Shown: piece by piece, positions 1 through 7,582 of the stretch | Position numbering within the stretch: the first letter of the stretch is position 1 | Layout of the letters: every line of letters starts with the position of its first letter | Notes under the pieces: model-generated | Told to the model about the DNA's origin: nothing | Databases searched by the model: none | What the model saw: the letters and a program-made list of their open reading frames with translations, nothing else | Translations under genes and position numbers: made by a program | Assembly: GCA_002419025.1 (NCBI GenBank) | Contig: DIFG01000008.1 | Location: 1 to 11,226 of the forward strand | DNA from: Deltaproteobacteria bacterium UBA5754 | GTDB taxonomy: Bacteria; Desulfobacterota; Dissulfuribacteria; Dissulfuribacterales; UBA5754 | Direction of reading: 5' to 3' | DNA: 11,226 bases

Positions 1-60
1 GGGTTTTGTTTCTGCGGCCGGCCGGAAGATAGACGCACGGCTTCATAATTCACGTTCTAT

Positions 61-92
61 ACTGGATTCCGGCCTCCGCTGGAATGACGAGG
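61..92. repeat. Short palindromic intergenic repeat (GGATTCC...GGAATGACG type)
   Basis: The two arms ATTCC and GGAAT flank a short GC-rich centre and are followed by GACGA, giving an imperfect hairpin. The form (TGGATTCC, a few bases, GGAATGACG) is that of a very widespread dispersed palindrome in bacterial intergenic DNA. It lies in a gene-free stretch (1-281) and no coding role is visible. Confidence 0.55.
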
Positions 93-202
93 CGGTATGC
101 AACTGCGCACTGGAAACCGATCAAATTCCACACGAAATGACGAAGAGCCCTTTATTAACGATATATTATCGATGAAATCGATGAGGAATTTCGGTTCGAA
201 AT

Positions 203-240
203 GTCTGCCGCCTGTCTGTCAGCAGACAGGGCAGGCAGGC
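203..240. repeat. Inverted-repeat hairpin, TGTCTGCCGCC family
   Basis: CCTGTCTG at 211-218 is perfectly complementary to CAGACAGG at 223-230 across a 4-base loop, with weaker pairing further out (GCC against GGC). The left edge TGTCTGCCGCC recurs at the left edge of the larger inverted repeat at 10970-11026, so both probably belong to one dispersed palindromic family. The element lies downstream of the exonuclease gene, outside its terminator-like hairpin. Confidence 0.6.
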
Positions 241-244
241 GTGT

Positions 245-274
245 AAAACGGTCGTCAGCCCAAAGGACCGTTTT
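245..274 (-). terminator. Likely intrinsic terminator after the exonuclease gene
   Basis: AAAACGGTC (245-253) pairs with GACCGTTTT (266-274) around a 12-base loop. It starts 8 bases past the stop codon of the exonuclease gene. On the minus strand the stem is followed by only a short T run. On the plus strand the stem is followed by six Ts, so the hairpin could stop transcription from either side. Confidence 0.5.
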
Positions 275-281
275 TTGAGCA

Positions 282-1007
282 TTAAAAGAGCCATCTCCAG
301 CTCCGCCCTGCCATGTACAGATCCTTGAGTGTGGTAATGTCTCCGTTTCTGAGTTTTTTGATGAGAAAAAGAAAGAGATACGCCGCCTGGATGGCATCCT
401 GGAGGGCGTCGTGGCTCTGGAATACTGGGATATTGTATTCACGGGCCAAGTCGGTCAGGTTGTAGGAGATCTGAAGATTGAACTGGTCGTAATAGTTTTC
501 CCATTGCTCCTCCTTGTAAACCTGGGCGAGGCGCAGGGTGTCGATGCAGGGGTTGGCCATCGGAGAGCCGAAAAGCCGGACGCATGCCCGGTTGATGAAT
601 CCCATATCGAGACCTATGTAGTGCCCGACGAGAAGGGAACCTCCGCAAAAATCCACGAATGAGGGGAGCACTTCCGCAAGGGGAGGGGCTTTTTCGATCT
701 GTTCGGGTGTGATCCTGTGGATAAGGGTGCTGTCTTTGGGCAGGGGCTTCTCCGGCTTGACATATGCATGAAAGCACTCTGTGAGACAGATACGGAGATT
801 ACGGATCCGGACCGCCCCGATGGAGACGATTTCATCGCGTCGGGGATCGAGTCCGGTGAGTTCCGTATCCACGGAGACGAAATCGTATCGCGCGACCGGA
901 AGGCCTTGGTCCAGGGACCGGAAATAAAGGCGGTTCCGCTCCATGAGAGGGTCCCGTTTCCTGCCGAGCAGGCCCTGGAGAAATTGCAAATTGGGAAAGA
1001 TGGACAC
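282..1007 (-). CDS. DEDDh 3'-5' exonuclease (DnaQ / DNA polymerase III epsilon-like)
   Basis: A 241-residue protein with the three exonuclease motifs of the DnaQ/RNase T superfamily. ExoI is DTE at residues 47-49 (Asp47, Glu49). ExoII is GHYIGLDMGF around Asp134. ExoIII is SHDALQDA, with His199 and Asp204, which puts it in the DEDDh group that removes 3' nucleotides using two metal ions. The C-terminal part of true PolC or of a full epsilon subunit is absent, so this is a stand-alone exonuclease and its substrate (DNA, RNA or a nucleotide adduct) cannot be told from sequence. The start is GTG at 1007, 18 bases after the stop of the upstream CNB-CBS-nucleotidyltransferase gene, so the two are very probably co-transcribed. 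Its ribosome binding site is weak, and an in-frame ATG at residue 22 is an alternative start. The pairing with the upstream gene and acs recurs in other proteobacteria (recalled, not searched). Confidence 0.9.
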   Translation of the reverse strand: MSIFPNLQFLQGLLGRKRDPLMERNRLYFRSLDQGLPVARYDFVSVDTELTGLDPRRDEIVSIGAVRIRNLRICLTECFHAYVKPEKPLPKDSTLIHRITPEQIEKAPPLAEVLPSFVDFCGGSLLVGHYIGLDMGFINRACVRLFGSPMANPCIDTLRLAQVYKEEQWENYYDQFNLQISYNLTDLAREYNIPVFQSHDALQDAIQAAYLFLFLIKKLRNGDITTLKDLYMAGRSWRWLF

Positions 1008-1025
1008 TGCGCGCCGTGATTTTTG

Positions 1026-2957
1026 TCACGGTATGGGAAACATGTCCCGGATGACGGTCTGCATCCTCCCGATTACGGCAAATGCCTCCTTGAGGGTCTT
1101 TTTTTCTACCTCCGTGAGGTCGCCTGGGTTGATGTAGTTATTCGGATCCTTGCCTTCCTCGAGCATGCGGAGCTGGTGGACGAGCCGAAGCTGCATCTGG
1201 AACTCATAGGCATCCCGTGTCTCCCCGTAGAGTTCCTGTGAGATATGGCCCCCTTCTGCGAGGAGCTGGAGGCGCGCGAGCGTGTTGGTCTCCGTGATCC
1301 CGTGTTTCAAGGCCATGAGACGTGCAAAATCCACGAAGGGAACGAGGCCGCGGGTCTTGAGATCAAGGAGATTTTTGTGCTCCCCGTCCTTCTCTACGAT
1401 GAAGTTTCGAAAAAAAGACAGGGGAGGGCGGCTTTCGAGGCAATCCTTTGCGAGGTGTAAGAGAAATATTTCCTGTCTCTGACATTGGGCAGCGAGCCGC
1501 TCCCGAAGCCGGCGGGCAAAGTCGGTCGCCCCATAGCCCGGACGAAAATCGAAAAAGATGGTGGCGTGGAGGATCTCCATGGGCTCTGGTCTCAGTACCC
1601 AGTTGTCGAAGTAGCCCTCCCATACCGAATAGGGCTTGCACCACCTGGGATTCGACGCCATGATCCCCCCCTTGCAGCGGGGATAGCCGCAGGCAACCAG
1701 GTGTTCGATCGCCTTTTCTCCGAAAAGGCGGAAATATTCCTCTGCGTCCCTTTTTTCTACGTCCGTTTCAGGATCCTTGTAGAGAAGGGCGTTGTCCTGG
1801 TCCGTTTTGAAGGTCTGTTCCCTCCTGCCCTCGCTTCCCATGAGAAGCCAGCAGAAAGGGACGGGTGGCGTGCCGAGTTCTTCCACGAGGAGGGTAAGGA
1901 GCCTGTCCAGGATATGGTCGTTCAGGACCGTGATCATGCGTGTGATGTTGTTCGCCTTGGCGCCCTCTTCGATGAGGGTGCGTATGACGTTCGGTACCTT
2001 GCGGGAGAGCGCGTAGAGCCCCTCGATCCTCGTCTGGGATACGATCTCCCGAAAGAGATAGATGGGGGAGCTGCCCTGAAGGACCATGATGTCATGTGCG
2101 GTCACCACGCCCACTGTCTTCTCGGCCTGCTTGACCACAAGATGGTGGATCTTCTTGGTCATCATCTGGAGAAGGGCGTTGAAGCAGGTCTCATGGGCAG
2201 GGATCGAGATGATGGGGGACGCCATGATCCTTTCAACCGGCTCTCTGACATCAAGGCCGCGCGAGACGACCTTTATCCGAAGGTCCTTGTCGGTCACGAT
2301 CCCGATGATCTCGCCTGCCGCATCCCGGACAAGCAGGGATCCTATATGGAGTTCGGCCATGCGTGTGGCGGCCTTTTGAATGGAATCGGAACCGGCTATG
2401 ACCTCGGGCTCTCTCTTGATGATGTCGCCGACCTGGACGCTGAAGAGATAGAGTCCACTTTCCGTCCTGGGCGATATCCGATGGTGGCGGAGCTCGGAAT
2501 AGGCGGTTCGGATAAGCTTTTCCGAAAAGCTTTTGAGATAATATTGGGCAAAACGGGGATGTTCGTGCAGGAGTTTAAGGAACGCGTCCTTTTCGAGAAG
2601 TATGCAGAAGGTATCCTCGACCGTTTCCACGTTGAGGTTCGCCTTGGTTCCCTGGATGATGGGAAGGGCGCCTATATAGGATCCTTCCCCCCTGTAGTCC
2701 TTGAGGGTGACCTCGCCGGCCTCATCCTTGAGAAAGCTCTTCACCCCTCCTTTTTGGATGAGATATAGGTGGGTGACGACGGTTTCATCTTGTTTGAAAA
2801 GAAGGGTCCCTTTGGGGAAAAAATCGATGGTGCATCGCCGTGCAAGCTCGGCAAGCGTGGTCTCGTCGAGTTCGTTGAAGGGCATGATTCCCTTCAGGAA
2901 TTCTATGACGAGCGGCACAGAAACACTGTGGACGTCCTTGTTCGATTTCGAGTTCAT
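1026..2957 (-). CDS. CNB-CBS-CBS-nucleotidyltransferase signalling protein (DUF294 / DUF294_C)
   Basis: About 643 residues. An N-terminal cyclic-nucleotide-binding-like domain (roughly 20-145) is followed by two CBS repeats (roughly 180-300). Then comes a GlnD-related nucleotidyltransferase domain with GSEGRREQT (about 374-382) and TDQDNAL (about 385-391), whose acidic residues are the likely metal ligands. A C-terminal helical domain follows. Families of this layout are thought to sense nucleotides through the CNB or CBS parts and to transfer a nucleotidyl group; no substrate is established here. The CNB phosphate-binding stretch reads YIGALPII...TKANLN, so the Glu and Arg that hold cAMP in CRP are not visible and cAMP may not be its ligand. 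I chose the ATG at 2957 because AAGGA lies 8 bases upstream. The ATG at 2966 (3 residues longer) has AAGG directly abutting it. The gene sits between acs and the exonuclease in one orientation. Confidence 0.88.
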   Translation of the reverse strand: MNSKSNKDVHSVSVPLVIEFLKGIMPFNELDETTLAELARRCTIDFFPKGTLLFKQDETVVTHLYLIQKGGVKSFLKDEAGEVTLKDYRGEGSYIGALPIIQGTKANLNVETVEDTFCILLEKDAFLKLLHEHPRFAQYYLKSFSEKLIRTAYSELRHHRISPRTESGLYLFSVQVGDIIKREPEVIAGSDSIQKAATRMAELHIGSLLVRDAAGEIIGIVTDKDLRIKVVSRGLDVREPVERIMASPIISIPAHETCFNALLQMMTKKIHHLVVKQAEKTVGVVTAHDIMVLQGSSPIYLFREIVSQTRIEGLYALSRKVPNVIRTLIEEGAKANNITRMITVLNDHILDRLLTLLVEELGTPPVPFCWLLMGSEGRREQTFKTDQDNALLYKDPETDVEKRDAEEYFRLFGEKAIEHLVACGYPRCKGGIMASNPRWCKPYSVWEGYFDNWVLRPEPMEILHATIFFDFRPGYGATDFARRLRERLAAQCQRQEIFLLHLAKDCLESRPPLSFFRNFIVEKDGEHKNLLDLKTRGLVPFVDFARLMALKHGITETNTLARLQLLAEGGHISQELYGETRDAYEFQMQLRLVHQLRMLEEGKDPNNYINPGDLTEVEKKTLKEAFAVIGRMQTVIRDMFPIP

Positions 2958-2994
2958 GAGGGGCATCCTTTTTGCTTATTTTTGCCCATGTTTG

Positions 2995-3033
2995 AAGAAA
3001 GAAAAAGGGGGACATCCATGTTATGGAGTCCCC
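2995..3033 (-). terminator. Terminator-like hairpin between acs and the DUF294-type gene
   Basis: On the minus strand GGGGAC and GTCCCC (3008-3013 and 3028-3033) enclose a second stem of CCAT and ATGG. The hairpin is followed by CTTTTTCTTTCTT (down to about 2995). This is a standard intrinsic terminator shape about 35 bases past the acs stop. It may end the acs transcript or let only part of it read through into the downstream pair. Confidence 0.7.
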
Positions 3034-3045
3034 GTCTAACACATG

Positions 3046-3065
3046 CCTGAAACTTGTTTTTCAGG
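3046..3065 (-). other. Small hairpin just after the acs stop
   Basis: CCTGAAA and TTTCAGG form a 7-bp stem with a 6-base loop two bases past the acs stop codon. It has no T run of its own. It may protect the 3' end of the acs message or simply be chance. Confidence 0.35.
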
Positions 3066-3067
3066 GC

Positions 3068-5062
3068 CTATTTCTTCTTCATCAAGGCCTCTTTTCCCTC
3101 GATGAGGGCGTTCACCACGGTCGGATCCGCCAGGGTGGATGTATCCCCGAGTTCGCTCGTGTCTCCTGCGGCGATCTTTCTCAGGATCCTGCGCATGATC
3201 TTTCCGCTCCGGGTCTTGGGAAGCCCGGAGGCGAACTGGATGACATCTGGAGTGGCGATGGGGCCGATCTCTTTTCGCACATGGGTCCGGAGTTCCTTCA
3301 GGAGTTCGTCGTCTTCCTTGACCCCTGCCTTGACCGTGACGTAGGCGTAGATGGCCTGTCCTTTTACCTCATGTGGCATGCCGACTACTGCGGCCTCGGC
3401 GACCTTGGGGTGCGCCACGAGTGCGGACTCGATCTCGGCCGTACCGAGTCGATGCCCGGAGACGTTGATCACATCGTCGATCCTGCCCATGATCCAGAAA
3501 TAGCCGTCTTCATCCCGGCGTGCGCCGTCTCCGCTCTCGTACATGCCGGGAAAGTGATCGAAATACTGGTCTTTAAAACGCTTTGGATCTCCAAAGACCC
3601 CCCTGAGCATGCCGGGCCAGGGCCTTTTGATGACGAGGCTTCCCCCTTCATTGGGGGCTGCCGGGCTCCCGTCACCCTTGACGATGGCCGCATCGACTCC
3701 AAAAAGCGGCAGGGTTGCCGATCCCGGCTTCAAGGGCGTGGCAAAGGGCAGGGGAGAGATGAGAATACCGCCCGTTTCCGTCTGCCACCACGTGTCCACG
3801 ATGGGGATTTCCCCTCTTCCGATGTTATCGTGATACCACATCCAGGCCTCGGGGTTGATGGGCTCTCCAACAGAGCCGAGGACCCTCAATGTGGAGAGGT
3901 CGTGCTTCCTGGTCCACTCGACCCCTTCCCGCATGAGGGCGCGGATGACGGTGGGGGCGGTGTAGAAGATATTGACCTTGAACTTTTCCACGATCTTCCA
4001 GAAACGGTCGGGCTTTGGCCATGATGGTACCCCTTCGAACATGAGGGACGTGCCGCCCAGGGCCAGAGGTCCGTAAACGATGTAGGTGTGTCCGGTTATC
4101 CATCCGATGTCCGCCGTGCACCAATAGACATCGTCGTCCTTGAGATCGAAGACTATCTGAGTAGTGTGGGCCGCATAGGTGATGTAGCCGCCGGTCGTAT
4201 GGAGGATGCCCTTGGGCTTTCCGGTGCTGCCGCTCGTATAGAGGATGAAAAGGGGATCCTCCGCGCCCATGGAGACCGGTTCACATACATCCGTGATGTC
4301 TTCGGCGCTCATCTCGTCGTGCCACCACGTGTCGCGTCCGTCCTGCATGGAGATCTCGTTTCCGGCGCGTTTGACCACGATGCACCGCTCGACGGATGGG
4401 CACACTTTCAGGGCATCATCGGCGTTCGGTTTCAGCGGGATGACCTTCCCTGCCCGAAGTACGGCGTCCGCTGTGATAAGGAGCTTCGCCTGGCAGTCGT
4501 TGATCCTGTTCTGGAGGCTGTGGGCGCTAAATCCCGCAAACACGATGCTGTGCATGGCGCCGATCCGGGTGCAGGCGAGCATGGCGATGGCGAGTTCGGG
4601 GATCATGGGCAGATAGATGGAGACCCTGTCGCCACGCTTCACCCCCATTTTCTTGAGGACATTTGCGAATCGGCAGACCTCACGGTGGAGCATCTGATAT
4701 GTGTAGATCTTGACATCGTCCTCCGGCTCGCCCTGCCAGATGATTGCGGCCTTGTTTCTGCGTCCGTCCGTGAGGTGACGATCCAGGCAGTTGGCCGAGA
4801 CGTTCAGTTGTCCGCCGACGTACCACTGGATGTCGGGTTTGTGGAAATCGTATTTGAGGACGGTGCGCCATTTCCTGTCCCACGTGATGAGTTCCTCTGC
4901 CCGTTCTGCCCAGTAGCCGTCGGGATCCGAGAGGGAGCGCTTATAGATATCCCGATACTCCTTCATGCTTTTGATATAGGCGGTCTTCTGGCCAGCCTTC
5001 GGGGGCTTGAAGAGCCGATCCTCGCTCATAAGACTTTCGATACGCGCTTCCTCTTTTGCCAT
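3068..5062 (-). CDS. acs: Acetyl-CoA synthetase (AMP-forming acetate-CoA ligase)
   Basis: A 664-residue adenylate-forming enzyme of normal Acs length. It activates acetate with ATP to acetyl-AMP and then forms acetyl-CoA in the cytoplasm. Visible motifs are the ATP-binding loop [11 protein letters not shown] (275-285), [10 protein letters not shown] (423-432) with the Trp that limits the acyl pocket to acetate, the [16 protein letters not shown] region, the hinge [13 protein letters not shown] (527-539), and the C-terminal [11 protein letters not shown] (615-625). Lys621 there is the catalytic lysine, which in other Acs proteins is switched off by acetylation. The start is ATG at 5062, with GAGAGGAG 6 bases upstream; an in-frame TTG two codons earlier would overlap that Shine-Dalgarno spacing. 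A TTGACA promoter lies about 50 bases upstream. The genes downstream on the same strand are the CNB-CBS-nucleotidyltransferase and the exonuclease. Confidence 0.97.
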   Translation of the reverse strand: MAKEEARIESLMSEDRLFKPPKAGQKTAYIKSMKEYRDIYKRSLSDPDGYWAERAEELITWDRKWRTVLKYDFHKPDIQWYVGGQLNVSANCLDRHLTDGRRNKAAIIWQGEPEDDVKIYTYQMLHREVCRFANVLKKMGVKRGDRVSIYLPMIPELAIAMLACTRIGAMHSIVFAGFSAHSLQNRINDCQAKLLITADAVLRAGKVIPLKPNADDALKVCPSVERCIVVKRAGNEISMQDGRDTWWHDEMSAEDITDVCEPVSMGAEDPLFILYTSGSTGKPKGILHTTGGYITYAAHTTQIVFDLKDDDVYWCTADIGWITGHTYIVYGPLALGGTSLMFEGVPSWPKPDRFWKIVEKFKVNIFYTAPTVIRALMREGVEWTRKHDLSTLRVLGSVGEPINPEAWMWYHDNIGRGEIPIVDTWWQTETGGILISPLPFATPLKPGSATLPLFGVDAAIVKGDGSPAAPNEGGSLVIKRPWPGMLRGVFGDPKRFKDQYFDHFPGMYESGDGARRDEDGYFWIMGRIDDVINVSGHRLGTAEIESALVAHPKVAEAAVVGMPHEVKGQAIYAYVTVKAGVKEDDELLKELRTHVRKEIGPIATPDVIQFASGLPKTRSGKIMRRILRKIAAGDTSELGDTSTLADPTVVNALIEGKEALMKKK

Positions 5063-5116
5063 GGCCAACTCCTCTCTTTGGGTTTGGGACGTGTTGTCCG
5101 TATCGTAATTCGGCAG

Positions 5117-5144
5117 AGACTAACGCACCTCATAGTTTTGTCAA
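5117..5144 (-). promoter_or_regulatory. Probable sigma70 promoter of acs
   Basis: On the minus strand a perfect -35 TTGACA (5139-5144) is followed after 16 bases by TAGTCT (5117-5122), a 3/6 match to the -10 box. It lies about 55 bases before the acs ATG and after the terminator of the thiamin operon, so acs probably starts its own transcript. Confidence 0.55.
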
Positions 5145-5164
5145 GCGATTAGTTTGTGAAATTC

Positions 5165-5206
5165 AAAAACAAAAACAGGGTGTTTGAGTTAAACTCATTC
5201 ACCCTG
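5165..5206 (-). terminator. Intrinsic terminator of the thiC-thi4 operon
   Basis: On the minus strand CAGGGTG and CACCCTG (5200-5206 and 5176-5182) form a 7-bp stem around an inner GAGT/ACTC stem, followed at once by TTTTTGTTTTT. It lies about 40 bases past the thi4 stop and upstream of the acs promoter, separating the two transcription units. Confidence 0.85.
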
Positions 5207-5247
5207 CCCCTTATTACTTTTGTGTTGAAATTACTTTGATTTTTCCG

Positions 5248-6018
5248 TCACCCGAGGTTTGAGTCGATGAGTTCCGCGAGCCTTTCTCCGGAGAGGAGCA
5301 TGCCTCCAAAGATGGGTCCCATTCGGTATCCTCCGTAAACGGAGGCGGTGGACATTCCGCATACATAGAGGCCCGGATAGACCTGGCGGGTGTTTTCCAC
5401 CACAGCGCGTTCGGCGGGTTCGGCAAAAAGGGATCTCTCCCCCAATGGTTTTCCCGTCGGGGTATCGATGACAACGTCGTTCTTTTTCGAGAAGGTCTGA
5501 ACGACGTCGTGATCATGGCCTGTGGCGTCAACGACCGCCCGGGTCTCGAGGGTAAGGGGGTCGATGGGGAAATGGTTCATGACGGCGAAGGAGTTGTTGA
5601 TCACCACGCCGCGGACCCTCCCGTCAGAGACCATGAGGTCTTCGACCGTGGTGAGGTTGAAGAGCTTGGCCCCCCGTTTCACCGCTCCAAATATGAGGCC
5701 AGAGGCGAGGGCCGCCGCATCCACCGCGAGAAATTCGGCGCTTGCCCGTTCGTAGGGGATTTCAAAGGCGTCGAGGATGTGACGGGCCTCCTCCTGGGTG
5801 ATGACGAATGTGTAGCCCATACCGCCTCCCCAGATTCCTCCACCGGGAGAAAGGCGTTTTTCAAGGATCGCGACCCTTCTGCCCCTCTCAGCCAGAAGGC
5901 CAGCCCCCACGAGACCTGAGGGACCAGCCCCCACGATGACCACGTCACTTGATACATATTCCATGAGATCACGCACATGGTACTGAACAATACCTTTCGT
6001 GATGTCTATCTCCCGCAT
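5248..6018 (-). CDS. thi4: Thi4-type ADP-thiazole synthase (sulfide-dependent type)
   Basis: A 256-residue FAD/NAD-fold protein. The dinucleotide motif VGAGPSG lies at 29-35 and ILEKRLSPGGGIWGGGMG at 51-68. The C-terminal CGMSTASVYGGYRMGPIFGGM region (220-240) is typical of the Thi4 family, which builds adenylated thiazole carboxylate from NAD, glycine and sulfur. Eukaryotic Thi4 gives up the sulfur of one active-site Cys. Here the only cysteine is Cys220 and the donor region reads NHFPIDPLT (148-156), so the protein cannot be the suicidal type and should use free sulfide, as the archaeal enzymes do. The start ATG at 6018 has AGGAG 8-9 bases upstream. It follows thiC by about 130 bases on the same strand, so both halves of thiamin come from one riboswitch-controlled operon. 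The name thiazole synthase ThiG does not fit this fold. Confidence 0.93.
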   Translation of the reverse strand: MREIDITKGIVQYHVRDLMEYVSSDVVIVGAGPSGLVGAGLLAERGRRVAILEKRLSPGGGIWGGGMGYTFVITQEEARHILDAFEIPYERASAEFLAVDAAALASGLIFGAVKRGAKLFNLTTVEDLMVSDGRVRGVVINNSFAVMNHFPIDPLTLETRAVVDATGHDHDVVQTFSKKNDVVIDTPTGKPLGERSLFAEPAERAVVENTRQVYPGLYVCGMSTASVYGGYRMGPIFGGMLLSGERLAELIDSNLG

Positions 6019-6074
6019 GTCATTTTTCTCCTTTTCATCGGTTTTCCCGTATCTTTTTCAGGTCTTCACGTCGT

Positions 6075-6107
6075 ATCAGCCCTTGTTCACGAGGAATACG
6101 CAGTACT
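6075..6107 (-). repeat. Duplicated 3' end of thiC (33 bp remnant)
   Basis: This 33-base stretch matches 6146-6178, the end of thiC plus its stop codon, with 3 mismatches. Read on the minus strand it would still encode a CVFLVNKG-stop tail, against CVFLVNKD-stop in the intact gene. Nothing further upstream of thiC is repeated. It looks like a scar of duplication or recombination at the thiC terminus. Confidence 0.8.
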
Positions 6108-6113
6108 TTTTCG

Positions 6114-6144
6114 GCTGATAACTGACAACTGAAAGCTGATAACT
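6114..6144. repeat. Degenerate 7-nt tandem repeat between the two thiC tails
   Basis: Four successive 7-base units follow the pattern (A/G)CTGA(T/C/A)A, and the 10-base word GCTGATAACT occurs at both 6114-6123 and 6135-6144. The run sits exactly between the intact thiC 3' end and its duplicated copy. Confidence 0.65.
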
Positions 6145-6146
6145 TA

Positions 6147-7409
6147 TCAGTCCTTGTTTACGAGAAATACGCAGTACTCCCCGCACATGGTGCAGGCCCC
6201 GGTGCCGGAGCGCTCCTCCCGGATCCTCAGGGCCTTGTCAGGATCCATGGAAAGGCGGATCTGGGCGTCCCAATCCAGGGCCTTTCTCGCCCGTGAAAGT
6301 TCGAGGTCCCATTCGAATGCGCCCGGAAGCCCCTTTGCGAGGTCAGCGGCGTGGGCCGCGATCCTCGCAGCCATTACCCCGTCGTAGACATCCTGCGTCG
6401 TGGGAAGGCCGAGGTGTTCGGATGGGGTCACGTAACAGATGAAGTCCGCACCTGCCATGCCGGCGACGCCTGCACCTATGGCGGACGTGATGTGGTCGTA
6501 GCCGGGAGCCACGTCTGTCACAAGGGGGCCGAGGAGGTAGAGTGGGGCCCTGTGCGTGAGGCGCTTTATCCTTTCCACCGATTCGGCGATCCTGTGGATG
6601 GGGACGTGCCCCGGCCCCTCGATCATGGACATTACGCCGCGCTCGAGGGCACGGGCCTGGAGCGCGCCCAGGGTCTCCTGTTCTCCAACCTCGAATACGT
6701 CGCCCGCATCGGCTATGGCGCCGGGCCGCATGCCGTCTCCGAGGCTAAGAACTGCGTCGTATCTCGCCGCGATGTCGAGGAGCCGGTCATAGGCGGCGTA
6801 AAGGGGGTTTTCCCTGCCGGTTTTCTTGATGTAGGCGGCAGTGATGGCGCCCCCGCGGGACACGATCCCCTCGACCCTTTTTTCCGTCTTGAACCTGTCC
6901 ACGAGGGACTTTGTCACGCCAGCATGAACGGTTATGAAGTCGACCCCGGCCGCGAGCTGCCTTTCTATCACGTCGAGGAATTCCTCTTCGTCCAGGTCCA
7001 CCACGGCGCCTCGTCTCAGCCTCGCAAGCGTAGCGGCGCCGTAAAGGGGAACAGTACCGACCGGAACGGATGACTCGGCCAGGACCATGTGGAGGATCTC
7101 GTCCAGGTTGTCGGCGAGCGAGAGGTCCATGACAGCGTCGGTTTTGGCCCGCAGGGCGGCATGAAGTTTTTCGCGCTCGTGTTCCAGGGACGAAGAGAGG
7201 GTGCTCGCACCGATGTTGGCGTTCACTTTTGTCCGGGAGCCTTTGCCCACCACCATGGTCCCCCGTCCGGTCCGGTGCCCAAGGACAACGGCCTCGCCGG
7301 AAACGATGTTTGATGCGAGATCCTCGACCGGGATCCCTTCCCGCGCCGCAAGATGCCTGAGGTTGTCCGGAATGGCTCCGCTCCGAAGTTGGGTGATGAG
7401 GGTTTCCAT
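6147..7409 (-). CDS. thiC: Phosphomethylpyrimidine synthase ThiC
   Basis: A 420-residue radical-SAM-type enzyme that rearranges aminoimidazole ribotide to hydroxymethylpyrimidine phosphate. Family landmarks are KVNANIGAS (61-69), the MRPG segment (227-230), EGPGHVP (264-270), LGPLVTDVAPGYDHI (293-307) and the C-terminal 4Fe-4S cysteines Cys406, Cys409 and Cys413 (CTMCGEYC). The spacing is Cx2Cx3C, one residue shorter in the second gap than the Cx2Cx4C of E. coli-type ThiC. It lacks the long N-terminal domain of the ~600-residue forms, as is usual for the short clade. The start is ATG at 7409 with GGAGG 7 bases upstream; a longer reading frame extends into the riboswitch and is not a real N-terminus. 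It is controlled by the TPP riboswitch just upstream and followed by thi4. The related enzyme BzaF (hydroxybenzimidazole synthase) is an alternative, but the TPP riboswitch and thi4 favour ThiC. Confidence 0.96.
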   Translation of the reverse strand: METLITQLRSGAIPDNLRHLAAREGIPVEDLASNIVSGEAVVLGHRTGRGTMVVGKGSRTKVNANIGASTLSSSLEHEREKLHAALRAKTDAVMDLSLADNLDEILHMVLAESSVPVGTVPLYGAATLARLRRGAVVDLDEEEFLDVIERQLAAGVDFITVHAGVTKSLVDRFKTEKRVEGIVSRGGAITAAYIKKTGRENPLYAAYDRLLDIAARYDAVLSLGDGMRPGAIADAGDVFEVGEQETLGALQARALERGVMSMIEGPGHVPIHRIAESVERIKRLTHRAPLYLLGPLVTDVAPGYDHITSAIGAGVAGMAGADFICYVTPSEHLGLPTTQDVYDGVMAARIAAHAADLAKGLPGAFEWDLELSRARKALDWDAQIRLSMDPDKALRIREERSGTGACTMCGEYCVFLVNKD

Positions 7410-7424
7410 GGCCTTTCCTCCAAT

Positions 7425-7457
7425 AAAAAAACGCCGTCCGAAGGGTGGACGGCGTTT
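7425..7457 (-). terminator. Riboswitch-controlled terminator before thiC
   Basis: On the minus strand AAACGCCGTCC (7447-7457) pairs perfectly with GGACGGCGTTT (7429-7439) across a 7-base loop and is followed by a run of Ts. The thiC Shine-Dalgarno follows immediately. This is the expression platform of the TPP riboswitch, acting by premature termination. Confidence 0.9.
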
Positions 7458-7475
7458 GCGTAGTGCTGGCAAACT

Positions 7476-7568
7476 TCGTTTCCCTCCGCTGGTATTACCC
7501 AGGTCAGGTGGTAGGAGTCGTCGACTTGCGGCCGACCTCTCAGCCCGGCACAACCGGGCTCCCCCAAC
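7476..7568 (-). ncRNA. TPP riboswitch (THI element) controlling thiC-thi4
   Basis: On the minus strand the order is GGGGGAGCCCGG, GCCGGGCTGAGAGG, then CACCTGACCTGGGTAATACC and AGCGGAGGGAA. These are the conserved CTGAGA and ACCTGA...GGGTAATACCAGCGGAGGGAA segments of the TPP aptamer, enclosed by the P1 to P5 helices. The terminator hairpin lies about 20 bases downstream. Thiamin pyrophosphate should shut off thiC and thi4 transcription. Confidence 0.96.
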
Positions 7569-7582
7569 GAATATTTCCCTTA

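Noticed and set aside
203..274. CRISPR array from clustered short repeats
   Set aside because: There are no regularly spaced direct repeats or spacers; the signal is palindromes and a terminator-like hairpin.
155..442. Minus-strand 95-codon frame over the exonuclease 3' end and spacer
   Set aside because: It overlaps the motif-complete exonuclease in another frame, runs through a palindromic repeat and terminator-like hairpin, and has low-complexity Ser/Arg content.
1485..2768. Long plus-strand frame (427 codons) opposite the CNB-CBS-nucleotidyltransferase gene
   Set aside because: Its translation has no recognisable domain and mirrors a gene with clear motifs on the minus strand; long antisense frames are common in GC-rich coding DNA.
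3023..5152. Plus-strand frames 3023-4024 and 4088-5152 opposite acs
   Set aside because: They are complementary to a full-length, motif-complete acetyl-CoA synthetase and show no family features.
7410..7553. A 48-residue N-terminal extension of ThiC
   Set aside because: The extension is translated riboswitch aptamer and terminator sequence. The ATG at 7409 has a clear GGAGG and gives a normal short-form ThiC.
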